From NCBI RefSeq assembly GCF_001975705.1, contig NZ_CP015093.1, positions 372,001 to 436,000 on the forward strand: a stretch of 64,000 bases of DNA, given 5' to 3'. The position numbers and the translations under genes are program-made. Below, in pieces: positions 36,039-45,156 of the stretch. This stretch comes from Salipiger abyssi. GTDB lineage: Bacteria; Pseudomonadota; Alphaproteobacteria; Rhodobacterales; Rhodobacteraceae. Below the pieces are notes generated by a model, which did no database searches, was not told the origin of the DNA, and saw only the letters and a list, made by a program, of their open reading frames with translations. Each line of letters begins with the position of its first letter. The first letter of the stretch is position 1.

Positions 36039-37280
36039 ATGACCGACGCTGTGCCCCCCACCGGCACCGGCCCGCTGGCCAAACGCGAGGCGCGGCTGGC
36101 CTGGGGATTGCTGTTTCCGACGCTGGCGGCGGTGTCGCTGGTGGTCATCCTGCCGCTGCTGGCGGTGTTCTGGATCAGTTTCAAACCGGTGGGGCTCGCC
36201 AATCTGCGCCCGCCCACCCCCATCGTGCGCGAGGACATCCGCGGCGACCTGGAGGCGCCGGGCGACGCCGCCACGCTGCGCTACCGGCTGCGCAACTCCT
36301 CGCAGGACCAGCCCATTCTGGGGGTCACGCTGAGCGATGCCTGGCCCGAGGGGCTGGAGGCGAGCGAGCTGGACCCGCGCTGTGCCATCGCGGAGGGGCG
36401 GCTTTCGTGCGATTTCGGCGACTGGGAGGGCGGCGCGCGCGAGCAGCTCCGCATCCCGGTGACCGCGACGGAGGCCTATTTCGCCGGCCCCGACGCCACG
36501 GCGAGCGATCCGGCTCTGACCGGTCAGGCGCAGAACGTGCTGACGAGCTTCGACTTCACGCTGGAGAATTTCGCGCAGGTCTTTGACGGCTCGGAATTCT
36601 GGGCGGTGCTGGGGGTGACGCTGTTCTACACGGTCTTCGGCACGCTGGGCGCGCTGATCATGGGGCTGTTCGCCGCCATGCTGCTCAACAAGAGCTTCAA
36701 GGGTCAGGGCATCCTGCGCGGGCTTTACCTGTTTCCCTATGTGGCGCCGGTGATCGCCGTGGCCTTTGCCTGGATCCTGCTTTTCGATCCGTTCTCGGGC
36801 TCGGCCAATGCGCTGCTGATCCAGATGGGGGTCAGTCAGGGCGCGATCAATTTCTTCGGCGAGCGGCCGCTGGCGCTGATCATGGTGACGCTGTTCGAGA
36901 TCTGGCGCTATTTCCCGCTGTCGTTCCTGTTCATCCTCGCGCGGATGCAGAGCATCGACCACGACATGTACGAGGCCGCCGATATGGACGGCGCCTCGCC
37001 CTTCCAGAAATTCTGGTATCTTTCGCTGCCGCAGCTTCTGGGGATCCTCTCGGTGCTGTTCCTGCTGCGCTTTATCTGGACCTTCAACAAGTTCGACGAC
37101 ATCTTCCTGCTGACCGGCGGCAATGCCGGCACGCGGGTGCTGACGGTGAATGTCTACGAGCAGGCCTTTGCGCTGTCGAATATCGGCGCCGGGGCCGCGG
37201 TGGCGGTGGTGATCTTTGCCTGCCTGCTGCTCTTCTCGCTGTTCTTCTTCAAGGTCATGAGCCGGGAGGAAGGGCTGTGA
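36039..37280 (+). CDS. Sugar ABC transporter permease with large extracytoplasmic insertion
   Basis: A 413-residue MalF/UgpA-type permease. The first helix is near residues 22-46 (LLFPTLAAVSLVVILPLLAVFWISF). Between it and the usual FTLENFAQVF segment (about residue 168) lies an extra domain of roughly 115 residues with beta-rich sequence (ATLRYRLRNSSQDQPILGVT, QLRIPVTATEAYF), placed by topology in the periplasm. The remaining helices and the coupling EAA loop (YEAADMDGASPFQKFWYLSLP) are normal. Its partner permease follows after 85 bases. Confidence 0.9.
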   Translation: MTDAVPPTGTGPLAKREARLAWGLLFPTLAAVSLVVILPLLAVFWISFKPVGLANLRPPTPIVREDIRGDLEAPGDAATLRYRLRNSSQDQPILGVTLSDAWPEGLEASELDPRCAIAEGRLSCDFGDWEGGAREQLRIPVTATEAYFAGPDATASDPALTGQAQNVLTSFDFTLENFAQVFDGSEFWAVLGVTLFYTVFGTLGALIMGLFAAMLLNKSFKGQGILRGLYLFPYVAPVIAVAFAWILLFDPFSGSANALLIQMGVSQGAINFFGERPLALIMVTLFEIWRYFPLSFLFILARMQSIDHDMYEAADMDGASPFQKFWYLSLPQLLGILSVLFLLRFIWTFNKFDDIFLLTGGNAGTRVLTVNVYEQAFALSNIGAGAAVAVVIFACLLLFSLFFFKVMSREEGL

Positions 37281-37329
37281 GGATGCGCGTTACACCCGGC
37301 GGAACGCCCGGCCCCGCGGTCGGATGTTT

Positions 37330-37350
37330 GCGTATTTGGAAAGAGAAGAC
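37330..37350 (+). repeat. GTATTTGGAAAGAGAAGA element (family B, copy 2)
   Basis: GCGTATTTGGAAAGAGAAGA plus C. The identical 21 bases occur in reverse complement at 50383-50403, and with one change at 53724-53744. It lies between the two permease genes. Confidence 0.6.
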
Positions 37351-37365
37351 GATGCGGGGTGCGAC

Positions 37366-38571
37366 ATGAATGCCCTGAGATACGGATACGTGACGGCGCC
37401 GGTGCTGGGGGCGCTGTGGTGTTTCGTCATAGCGGTGACCGTGGCGGTGGCGATGAGCTTTGCCACCGGCGCGCCGTTCCGGCCCTCGCTGATCCTGTCG
37501 CTGATCTGGGGGGCGGGCATCGGGTTTGCGGCGCTCTTCGGGGCGGTGGCGCTCTGGGGCGCGGCGCTGGCGGTTGCGGCGCTAGGGATCGTCGGCATCG
37601 GCCCGATGGCTTCGGGAGACGGCACCGGCCTCGTGGCGCTGGCGGTGGGGCATGGCGCCTTGGCGCTCTTCACCGCTCTGGGCGTGCGCAAGATCCTTGA
37701 GGAATGCCGGATCGGCGCGCTCACCCGGCACGAGTTCGAGGAGGCGGTGATCCGGTTCCTGACCGGCTTCGGCTATATCTTCTTCACCGCCATCGTGCTC
37801 ATCCCCTTCTATGTGATGGTGATGACCAGCCTGAAGAACCAGGCGGAACTGATGGCCAACCCGCTGGATTTCTCCATCGACCTCACTCAGGGCTGGGGGC
37901 TCCTGCGCAGCTATGGCGAGCTGATGACCGAGTACGGCTTTGGCTCCTATCTCTGGACCAGCTTCTACGTCTCGGTGCTGACCGTGCTGATCACGCTGGC
38001 CTTCGCCATTCCCGGCGCCTATGCGGTGGCGCGGCTGCGCTTTCGCGGACAGGCGCTGTTTTCGCGCTCGATCCTGCTCATCTACATGGTGCCGATGATC
38101 GTGCTGGCGCTGCCGATCTATATCGCCTTTTCGATGACCGGGCTGCGCAACACCATCTTCGGCATCGTGATCATCTACCCGGTGACGACGATCCCGGTGG
38201 CGCTCTACATGCTTCAGGGCTATTTCCGCGGGCTGCCGGCAGAGATCGAGGAGGCCGGGCTGATGGACGGGCTGAGCCGCCTCAAGGTGATCTGGAAGAT
38301 CACCCTGCCGCTGTCGCTGCCGGCGCTGGCCTCGGTATCGCTTTACGTCTTCATGATCGCCTGGAACGAGTTCCTGCTGGCCTTCATGCTGCTTGACGAC
38401 CCGTCGAAATTCACCCTGACGCGGGGGATCGCCTCGCTGAACTCCTCCGAGGTGCCCCGCCAGCATCTCATGGCCGGCGCGGTCATCGCCACGGTGCCGA
38501 TCATGGTGCTGTTCCTGGGGCTGGAGCGCTTCATGACCAAGGGGCTGACGGCGGGGAGCGTCAAGGGGTGA
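37366..38571 (+). CDS. Sugar ABC transporter permease with extra N-terminal helices
   Basis: A 401-residue MalG/UgpE-type permease. Residues from about 130 on are standard: IFFTAIVLIPFYVMVMTSLKNQAEL, helices, and the EAA loop EIEEAGLMDGLSRLKVIWKITLPL. The first 115 residues are an addition with three to four hydrophobic helices (PVLGALWCFVIAVTVAVAMSF, ALWGAALAVAALGIVGIG) not needed in the family. The start MNALRYG at 37366 is chosen because it leads straight into the first helix; an in-frame ATG at 37324 lies in a repeat element. No strong ribosome binding site is visible. Confidence 0.88.
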   Translation: MNALRYGYVTAPVLGALWCFVIAVTVAVAMSFATGAPFRPSLILSLIWGAGIGFAALFGAVALWGAALAVAALGIVGIGPMASGDGTGLVALAVGHGALALFTALGVRKILEECRIGALTRHEFEEAVIRFLTGFGYIFFTAIVLIPFYVMVMTSLKNQAELMANPLDFSIDLTQGWGLLRSYGELMTEYGFGSYLWTSFYVSVLTVLITLAFAIPGAYAVARLRFRGQALFSRSILLIYMVPMIVLALPIYIAFSMTGLRNTIFGIVIIYPVTTIPVALYMLQGYFRGLPAEIEEAGLMDGLSRLKVIWKITLPLSLPALASVSLYVFMIAWNEFLLAFMLLDDPSKFTLTRGIASLNSSEVPRQHLMAGAVIATVPIMVLFLGLERFMTKGLTAGSVKG

Positions 38572-38665
38572 GACATGGTTTTGCATCGCAAAATGAAAGA
38601 CGCCGGGGGCGTATTTCAAATGTCGAACGCGCCGGGCAGCCGCACGGCGCGGGGAGGAGCGCGCC

Positions 38666-39901
38666 GTGAGCCATAGTCTCGATGAAAAGGCCCGCGCCGT
38701 GCTGCGCGGCAACGACCGGGGCGGCTATACGGTGCCGACCGACATGCTCTATCCGTTCCAGTGGAACTGGGACAGCGCCTTTGCCGCCTGGGGGTTTTCC
38801 ACCTTCGACAATGCGCGGGCGTGGCGCGAGCTGGAGACGCTCTTTGCCGCGCAATGGAAGGACGGAATGGTGCCGCATATGGTGTTCCACGACGACGCGC
38901 CGGGCTATTTTCCGGGGCCGGAGGTCTGGGACGCGGGCGGCGAAGTGCCGACCTCGGGAATCTCGCAGCCGCCGGTCGCCGCGACGCTGGCGCGGATGAT
39001 CTGGGAGGGCGATGCGGAGGCCGGGGAAGCGCCGATGCGGGCGCTCTACCCGAAGCTGAAGGCCTGGCACCGCTGGTGGATGGAGACCCGCTGCGACTCG
39101 GGCGCGGTGGCGGTGTGCCACCCGTGGGAATCGGGCCGCGACAATTGCCCCGACTGGGATGTCGGGCTGGCCAATGTGGATGGCTCGGGCGCGGGCGACT
39201 ATGCGCGCCGCGACGCGACACAGGTGGATGGCGCACAGCGCCCCACCAAACAGGAATACGACCGCTATCTGGAGCTGGTGCGGTTCGGCAAGGAGTGCGG
39301 CTGGGATCAGGCGCGGATCGTAGCCGACTGCCCCTTCCTCATGGCCGATCCCGGCATCACCTTCCTCCTGATCCGCGCCCATGACGATCTGGCCGCGATC
39401 GGCCGAGCGCTCGGCGAGGACGTGACAAAGATCGAGGGCTGGGCGGCGCAGCTCCGCGAGGGTGTGCAGACGCTCTGGAACCCGGCGCTCGGCGCCTATG
39501 ACGCAAAGGATCTGCGCAGCGGGCAATGGGCGGGCGTGATCGGCTCGGGCGCCCTGCTCTGCTGGCTGGCGCGTTGCGAGACGCCGGAGATGGAGGCGCA
39601 TCTCGCCCGCATGTGGGACGCGGTGACCTATGGGCTGCCCTCCTCGGATCCGGAGGCCGCGAGTTTCGAGCGCAAGCGCTACTGGCGCGGGCCGGTCTGG
39701 CCGCAGATGAATGCGCTGATCGCGCTGGGGTTTCTGAGCGCCGGCAAGGACTGGGACGAGGCGCGGCTGCGCGAGGAAAGCGCGGCGCTGATCGAGGCCT
39801 CGGGCTTCCGCGAATATTTCGATCCGATGGATGCCGCCCCCTGCGGCGGCGATAATTTCACCTGGACCGCCGTGGTGTGGCTGGCCTGGGCGGGGAGGTA
39901 A
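38666..39901 (+). CDS. MGH1/GH63-like glycoside hydrolase
   Basis: A 411-residue (alpha/alpha)6-barrel hydrolase resembling mannosylglycerate/glucosylglycerate hydrolases and GH63 alpha-glucosidases. Family signatures in order: PFQWNWDSAFAAWG near residue 30, the acid region CHPWESGRDN (D159 as likely general acid), YWRGPVWPQMNALI, and REYFDPMDAAPCGGDNFTWTA with E383 as likely base. These roles are by analogy. No signal peptide, so it acts in the cytoplasm on a glycoside imported by the surrounding ABC transporter genes. A trehalase-like or glucosidase specificity remains possible. Confidence 0.82.
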   Translation: MSHSLDEKARAVLRGNDRGGYTVPTDMLYPFQWNWDSAFAAWGFSTFDNARAWRELETLFAAQWKDGMVPHMVFHDDAPGYFPGPEVWDAGGEVPTSGISQPPVAATLARMIWEGDAEAGEAPMRALYPKLKAWHRWWMETRCDSGAVAVCHPWESGRDNCPDWDVGLANVDGSGAGDYARRDATQVDGAQRPTKQEYDRYLELVRFGKECGWDQARIVADCPFLMADPGITFLLIRAHDDLAAIGRALGEDVTKIEGWAAQLREGVQTLWNPALGAYDAKDLRSGQWAGVIGSGALLCWLARCETPEMEAHLARMWDAVTYGLPSSDPEAASFERKRYWRGPVWPQMNALIALGFLSAGKDWDEARLREESAALIEASGFREYFDPMDAAPCGGDNFTWTAVVWLAWAGR

Positions 39902-39908
39902 GACAGAC

Positions 39909-40937
39909 ATGGCAAGCATCGAGCTGAAAGCCGTCGAGAAATGGTATGGCGACGCGCAGGTCATCAAGGGCGTTGATCTGGACATCGAGGAAGGCGAGTT
40001 CGTCATCTTCGTCGGCCCCTCGGGCTGCGGGAAATCCACCCTTCTGCGGATGATCGCCGGGCTGGAGGAGACCTCGCGCGGGCAGATCCTGATCGGCGGC
40101 AAGGATGCGACCTCGGAGCCGCCGGCGCGGCGCGGGCTGGCGATGGTGTTCCAGAGCTACGCGCTCTACCCGCATATGTCGGTGCGCGAGAATATGGGGT
40201 TCTCGCTAAAGGCGGCGGGGGTGCCCAGGGACGAAATGGCCGCCAAGGTCGACGAGGCGGCGCGGGTGCTGAAGCTCGAGGCGCTGCTCGACCGGCGGCC
40301 AAAGGATCTTTCCGGCGGGCAGCGTCAGCGGGTGGCCATCGGGCGCTCCATCGTGCGCGACCCGACGGCGTTTCTCTTCGACGAGCCGCTCTCCAATCTC
40401 GACGCGGCGCTTCGGGTGGAGATGCGCTACGAGATCGCCAAGCTGCACCAGTCGCTGCAATCGACGATGATCTATGTGACCCATGACCAGGTGGAGGCGA
40501 TGACGCTGGCCGACCGCATCGTGGTGTTGGAGGCGGGCAAGGTGAGCCAGGTGGGCACCCCGCGCGAACTTTACGAGCGGCCCGGCAACCTCTTCGTCGC
40601 GCAATTCATCGGCTCGCCCAAGATGAACGTCTTTCCCGCCGCCACCGCCGGGCTGCGGCTGGAGACGCCGTTGCCTGCGGAGGCCGAACATTTTGGCATC
40701 CGGCCCGAGCATATCGTGCTGGGGGCACCGGGCTCGGGGCAGATCGACGGCATTGTGGATGTGGTCGAATATCTCGGCGCCGACACCTATGTGATCGTGG
40801 ATTGCGAGGGCGCGGGCAAGATCACCGTGCGCAGCCATGGCGATGCCGGGCTGGCGCCGGGCGAGACCTGCGGGCTCGGTTTCGAACCCGGGCAGACGCA
40901 TGTGTTCGACGCGGCGGGGCTGGCGATCCGCGGGTGA
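39909..40937 (+). CDS. Sugar ABC transporter ATP-binding protein (UgpC/MsmX type)
   Basis: A 342-residue MalK-class ATPase. Walker A GPSGCGKST is near residues 36-44, Q-loop FQSYALYPHMSV, signature LSGGQRQRVAIGRSI, Walker B FLFDEPLSNLDA, switch histidine YVTHDQVEA. The C-terminal regulatory OB-like domain (from about 240, GSPKMNVFPA, FGIRPEHI) is present, as in MalK and UgpC. It powers the two permeases of this operon. The start at 39909 is seven bases after the glycosidase stop. Confidence 0.94.
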   Translation: MASIELKAVEKWYGDAQVIKGVDLDIEEGEFVIFVGPSGCGKSTLLRMIAGLEETSRGQILIGGKDATSEPPARRGLAMVFQSYALYPHMSVRENMGFSLKAAGVPRDEMAAKVDEAARVLKLEALLDRRPKDLSGGQRQRVAIGRSIVRDPTAFLFDEPLSNLDAALRVEMRYEIAKLHQSLQSTMIYVTHDQVEAMTLADRIVVLEAGKVSQVGTPRELYERPGNLFVAQFIGSPKMNVFPAATAGLRLETPLPAEAEHFGIRPEHIVLGAPGSGQIDGIVDVVEYLGADTYVIVDCEGAGKITVRSHGDAGLAPGETCGLGFEPGQTHVFDAAGLAIRG

Positions 40938-40978
40938 CGTGGTTTGACGCAGCGGACCCCGTGATGTGTCGCGGGTTC

Positions 40979-41036
40979 GGTGGGCAGGATTGCCCAGCCT
41001 ACGGTTCCGCCCCTCCCGCCCCGGACTTGATCCGGG
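40979..41036 (+). repeat. Degenerate TGGGCA/TGCCCA repeat and CCCGGA-CTTGA-TCCGGG hairpin
   Basis: GGTGGGCAGGATTGCCCAGC followed by CTACGG (40979-41004) resembles the right arm of the inverted repeat at 15100-15125. CCCGGACTTGATCCGGG (41020-41036) is a six-pair hairpin of a type dispersed in alphaproteobacteria. They occupy the 220-base gap after the transporter operon and may serve as its terminator. Confidence 0.5.
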
Positions 41037-41157
41037 CCTCTTGATTTGGCTCTGCGGCACCCGTTCCATTTGAAAGATCAATCCCCGCGCATCATGGCGC
41101 ATGGGCAGCCATGCCGACACATGCTAGAGGCGGCATAGCGTTCAAGGAGTGCCGCCC

Positions 41158-43319
41158 ATGAAGCCCCCCAGCCTGCCCCTGACCCGAGATCTGGTGCTGA
41201 TCGGCGGCGGGCATACCCATGCGCTGGTGCTGCGCATGTGGGGGATGGATCCGCTGCCCGGCGCCCGCGTCACGGTGATCAATCCCGGCCCGACCGCGCC
41301 CTATTCCGGCATGCTGCCGGGCTTTGTCGCCGGGCATTACAGCCGCGAGGCGCTGGATATCGACCTCGTCAGGCTCGCCCGGTTCGCCGGCGCGCGGGTG
41401 ATCCTCGGCACAGCCGAGGGCATCGACCTCGCCGCAAGACAGATCCATGTCGCCGAACGCCCGCCCATCGGCTTCGACGTGGCTTCGGTGGATATCGGCA
41501 TCACCTCGGCGATGCCAGATCTTCCGGGTTTTACCGACCACGCCATCCCCGCCAAACCGCTCGGTGCCTTCGCCAGCGCCTGGGCGGCCTATCGCGCGCG
41601 CAGCGGCCCGGCCTCGGTCGCGGTGATCGGCGGCGGCGTGGCGGGCGCCGAGCTCGCCGCCGCCATGGCGTTTTCCCTGAGAACGCGCGGCCGCGCCGCC
41701 GAGGTGCATCTCATCGACCGGAACACCGCCCTCTCCGCCCTGCGCCCACAGGCGGCGGCCAGGCTGCGCCACGCGCTTGCCGCACAGGGCGTCACCCTGC
41801 ACGAGCGCGCCAATATCGCCGAGGTCACCGCCACCGACCTCACGCTGGACAACGGGCACCGGATCGCTGCGGATTTCGTCACCGGCGCCGCCGGCGCCCG
41901 CCCCTATGGCTGGCTGCGCGAGACCGGGCTGGCGCTACATGAGGGCTTCATCGCCGTCTCTCCCACGCTGCAAAGCGCCGACCCGAATGTCTTCGCCGCC
42001 GGCGATTGCGCCCATCTCACGCGGAGCCCGCGCCCCAAGGCCGGGGTCTATGCGGTGCGCGAGGCGCCGATCCTCTTCGACAACCTCCGCAAACGGCTTT
42101 CGGGCGAGGACTCCCCCCGCCGCTATCGCCCGCAAAAGGATTATCTCAAGCTAATCTCGCTGGGCGAGAAATCCGCCCTCGGCGACCGCTTCGGTCTGGC
42201 GCTCTCCGGGCCGCTCATGTGGCGCTGGAAGGATCGTATCGACCGCAGGTTCATGGCGAAATTCCAGGCCCTGCCGCAGATGCCGCAGCCGCCCCTGCCG
42301 GTGCCCCGCGCCGCCGGTAGCGCCGACGCGCTCGGCGACAAACCCATGTGCGGCGGCTGCGGCGCCAAGGTCGGGCGCGATGCGCTCTCGGCGGCGCTGT
42401 CGCACCTGCCTCCCCCGCACCGCAGCGATGTCACCGCCCTGCCCGGCGACGATGCCGCGCTGCTGCATACCGGCGGCACCCGTCAAGTCTTGACCACCGA
42501 CCATCTGCGCGCCTTCACCGAAGACCCCGTGGTCATGGCCCGCATCGCCGCCGTGCATGCGCTTGGCGATATCTGGGCGATGGGCGCCGCGCCGCAGGCC
42601 GCCACCGTCAGCCTCACCCTGCCCCGCATGTCCGAAGCGCTGGCCGAACGGACGCTGACCGAAATCCTCACCGCAAGCTCTGCAATCTTCCGCGGCGCCG
42701 GCGCCGAGATCGTCGGCGGGCATTCCTCCATGGGCGACGAGCTGACCATCGGCTTCACCATCACCGGGCTTTGCGAGGCGGCGCCGATCACCCTCGCGGG
42801 CGCGCAGGAGGGCGACGATCTGGTGCTGACCAAACCGCTGGGTTCCGGCGTGATCATGGCCGCCGAGATGGCCGGAGAGGCCAGCGGCGACTGGGTGGCA
42901 GAGGCGCTGACCAGCATGACCCGACCGCAGGGCGACGCGGCGGCGCTGCTGAGCGGCGCGCATGCGATGACCGATGTCACCGGATTCGGCCTCGCCGGGC
43001 ATCTGCACGGGATCTGCCTGGCCTCGGGCAGGAGCGCCGAGCTCGTCCTCGACGCGATCCCGCTGCTGCCCGGCGCCGAAGAGCTGGCCGAAAAGGGCAT
43101 CCGCTCAACCCTCTATCCAAAGAACCGCGCCGCCGTCCCCGGGCTGAGCGCCGAGAGCCCCCGCGCCGATCTGCTCTTCGATCCGCAGACCGCCGGGGGC
43201 TGCTCGCGGCGATCCCGGACGGCGCCGCACGCGTGGCCGAGCTGCGCGCGCTCGGCTTCGGGGCGGCGGTGATCGGCAGGATCTCCGGCGACTGGCCCGG
43301 TCACATCTCGATCGTCTGA
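41158..43319 (+). CDS. selD: Selenide, water dikinase fused to FAD oxidoreductase domain, frameshifted near 3' end
   Basis: SelD makes selenophosphate from selenide and ATP. Residues 1-380 form a pyridine nucleotide-disulfide oxidoreductase domain (VLIGGGHTHALVL, VAVIGGGVAGAELAAAM, FAAGDCAH), a known fusion partner. The SelD part starts near 395 with the catalytic cysteine and lysine in CGGCGAKV (C401, K404). At 43194-43199 one G seems missing: after DPQTAGG the frame turns into unrelated residues and stops at 43272, while the +1 frame continues GLLAAIPDGAARVAEL... to 43319 as in SelD proteins. The start at 41158 has AAGGAG upstream. It converges on mnmH. Confidence 0.88.
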
Positions 43320-44359
43320 AGCCTCTCGGCGATGCGGTCGGCCAGCGTATCGAGCGCCGCCTCGTCCAGCGCCGGCGTCCCGAACCGGTCCAGCACGCGC
43401 GGCGCGAAGACCGTCCTGGATTTCTCATAGGCCGGGTCGTAGTGATCCTCGGCCAGCGAGCGACACAGCGCCCGCCGCTCGCCCGCGTCGATCAGCGCGC
43501 CCCAGCGATCCACCAGCGCATGGCCGCGATGAAAGCGCAGCGGGTCGAGCATCTGCTTCAGTCGCGCCCCGTCCGAGAGGATGTCGTCATAGGCGGCATC
43601 GAGATACGCCGCCCGCGCGTCCAGAGGTGCCGTGACCTCGATCCAGGGCGCCTGTTTCATCGCCTCCCAGAGCGAGGGCGGCAGCAGGATCTGCCCGATC
43701 TTGCTGCTCTCCGCCTCCACCAGCACCGGGCGCGCCGGATCGAGCGCGCTCAGCGCCTGCGCCAGCCCGGTCTCGAAGCCCTTCTGGCTCGGCTGCCCGC
43801 CCGGCATCTCGCCCAGCAACGAGCCGCGATGCCGCGCCAGCCCCTCCAGATCGACCACCTGCACCCCGCGCGCCGCCAGACGCGGCAACAGCGCGGTCTT
43901 GGCGGTGCCGGTATAGCCGCCGAGCTGGATCAGCCGATACGGCAGCGGGCTGTCGTAAAGCGCCCCCGTCACCAGCCGTCTGTATGTGCGATAGCCGCCC
44001 TCCACCGCCTCGGCACGCCAGCCGATCTGTTGCAGCATCCATGCGAAGGAGCCCGAGCGCTGCCCGCCGCGCCAGCAATAGACCAGCGGTCGCCAGCCGC
44101 CCTCGTGATGCGCCAGCGGCCCCTCGATATGGGCGGCGGCATTGCGGAACACCAGCGCGGCACCGAGCTTGCGGGCGAGAAACGGGCTCTCCTGCTTGTA
44201 GATCGTACCGACGCGGGCGCGTTCCTCATTGTCGAGCACCGGCAGGTTGATGGCGCCGGGCACGTGATCCTCGGCGAATTCCGCCGGGCTGCGCACGTCG
44301 ATCACGGTGTCGAACCCGTGGTCGAGCAGAGCGGAAAGGGAGAGAAAGGAGCGCGCCAT
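43301..44359 (-). CDS. mnmH: tRNA 2-selenouridine synthase
   Basis: A 352-residue enzyme replacing sulfur by selenium in 2-thiouridine at the wobble base of tRNA-Lys, Glu and Gln, using selenophosphate. An N-terminal rhodanese domain carries the catalytic cysteine C95 (LVYCWRGGQRSGS). A P-loop domain follows with GGYTGTAKTALL (147-158), where the usual GxGKT is GTAKT. The start at 44359 gives family length. It converges with selD and overlaps its corrected 3' end by 19 bases, which fits a shared selenium function. Confidence 0.93.
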   Translation of the reverse strand: MARSFLSLSALLDHGFDTVIDVRSPAEFAEDHVPGAINLPVLDNEERARVGTIYKQESPFLARKLGAALVFRNAAAHIEGPLAHHEGGWRPLVYCWRGGQRSGSFAWMLQQIGWRAEAVEGGYRTYRRLVTGALYDSPLPYRLIQLGGYTGTAKTALLPRLAARGVQVVDLEGLARHRGSLLGEMPGGQPSQKGFETGLAQALSALDPARPVLVEAESSKIGQILLPPSLWEAMKQAPWIEVTAPLDARAAYLDAAYDDILSDGARLKQMLDPLRFHRGHALVDRWGALIDAGERRALCRSLAEDHYDPAYEKSRTVFAPRVLDRFGTPALDEAALDTLADRIAERLQTIEM

Positions 44360-44508
44360 AGGGTCAGATCTACCCTGCCCCCGGGACGGAGAAAAGCCGG
44401 ATCGCGCAAAGCTCGGCATGATACGGTTTTTTCGTCGAAAACCCTCTGGACACCGGCGCGGCGCTCGGCTATCCCCCCTGCACCCGAAGGGCGCTGCCCT
44501 TCTCCCGT

Positions 44509-44583
44509 GCCCGGGTAGCTCAGGGGTAGAGCAGTGGATTGAAAATCCTCGTGTCGGTGGTTCGATTCCGCCCCCGGGCACCA
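44509..44583 (+). tRNA. tRNA-Phe (anticodon GAA)
   Basis: A 75-base cloverleaf: acceptor GCCCGGG with CCCGGGC, D-arm TAGCTCAGGGGTAGAGC, anticodon loop TTGAAAA (GAA), T-arm GGTGGTTCGATTCCGCC, encoded CCA at 44581-44583. The anticodon stem GTGGA/TCCTC has one T-T mismatch. A GAAGGGC-GCT-GCCCTTC hairpin lies six bases upstream. Confidence 0.95.
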
Positions 44584-44839
44584 TTAATAAAACCCTGTAT
44601 CGATGTGTTTTGCGGCTACCCGAGCCCCTTGGAACACGGCGCCCGCTCGTCGTTACCGATGCGTTCGATCAGTCATCGTTGCGTTGATCGCCACGAACTA
44701 GGCCCCCCGTCTACATCGGCGCCCGCAGAAAACATCGGCGTCGAGCTTGAGCGGCTCCGCCCTGTTGTCCGCGCTCGCGATGTGTGTTGCGGCCCAACAC
44801 GGCCCTTGCGCGATAGCGCCCGGCAAAGTATGCGATATG

Positions 44840-45010
44840 CGCCTTGGTTCCGGGCCAGATGTCCGGAGAATAGGGAACGCGGTGCAAATCCGCGACTGCC
44901 CCCGCAACTGTGAGCGGCGAGCGTCATCGGTATCATGCCACTGGGCGAGCAGGCCCGGGAAGGCCCGACCGGCGCTGTGACCCGCAAGTCAGGAGACCTG
45001 CCAGGGTGAT
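44840..45010 (+). ncRNA. Cobalamin riboswitch upstream of btuB
   Basis: A B12-sensing leader. Conserved blocks in order: TTGGTTCCGG, the GCGGTGCAAATCCGCGACTG core at about 44890, CCCCGCAACTGT, GCCACTGGG, CCGGGAAGGCCC and the B12 box AAGTCAGGAGACCTGCC (44986-45002). Possible expression-platform stems follow: GGGTGATCACCC (45004-45015), CCCC-GGGG (45017-45030) and AACGG/CCGTT (45042-45056). Adenosylcobalamin binding would lower btuB expression. The stretch 44584-44839 before it shows no gene or clear signal. Confidence 0.95.
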
Positions 45011-45156
45011 CACCCTCCCCATGCGCGGGGCGCGCCTTGGGAACGGTCCTTCCGTTCGTGGTGACATGACGCACCGTTCGCGCGAGGGGCCAGCCTTTCC
45101 AGCGAGCATCACCGCATAGCCCCGCCCAGGGGCCGACAAGGAAAGGACCGCCGTCC

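Noticed and set aside
43185..43210. Programmed frameshift or selenocysteine recoding in selD
   Set aside because: There is a G run but no slippery heptamer with a downstream pseudoknot and no in-frame TGA at the catalytic site (it is Cys); a single-base loss is simpler.
43984..44250. Plus-strand frame inside mnmH as a small Arg-rich protein
   Set aside because: Antisense to the rhodanese domain of mnmH and without a plausible start signal.
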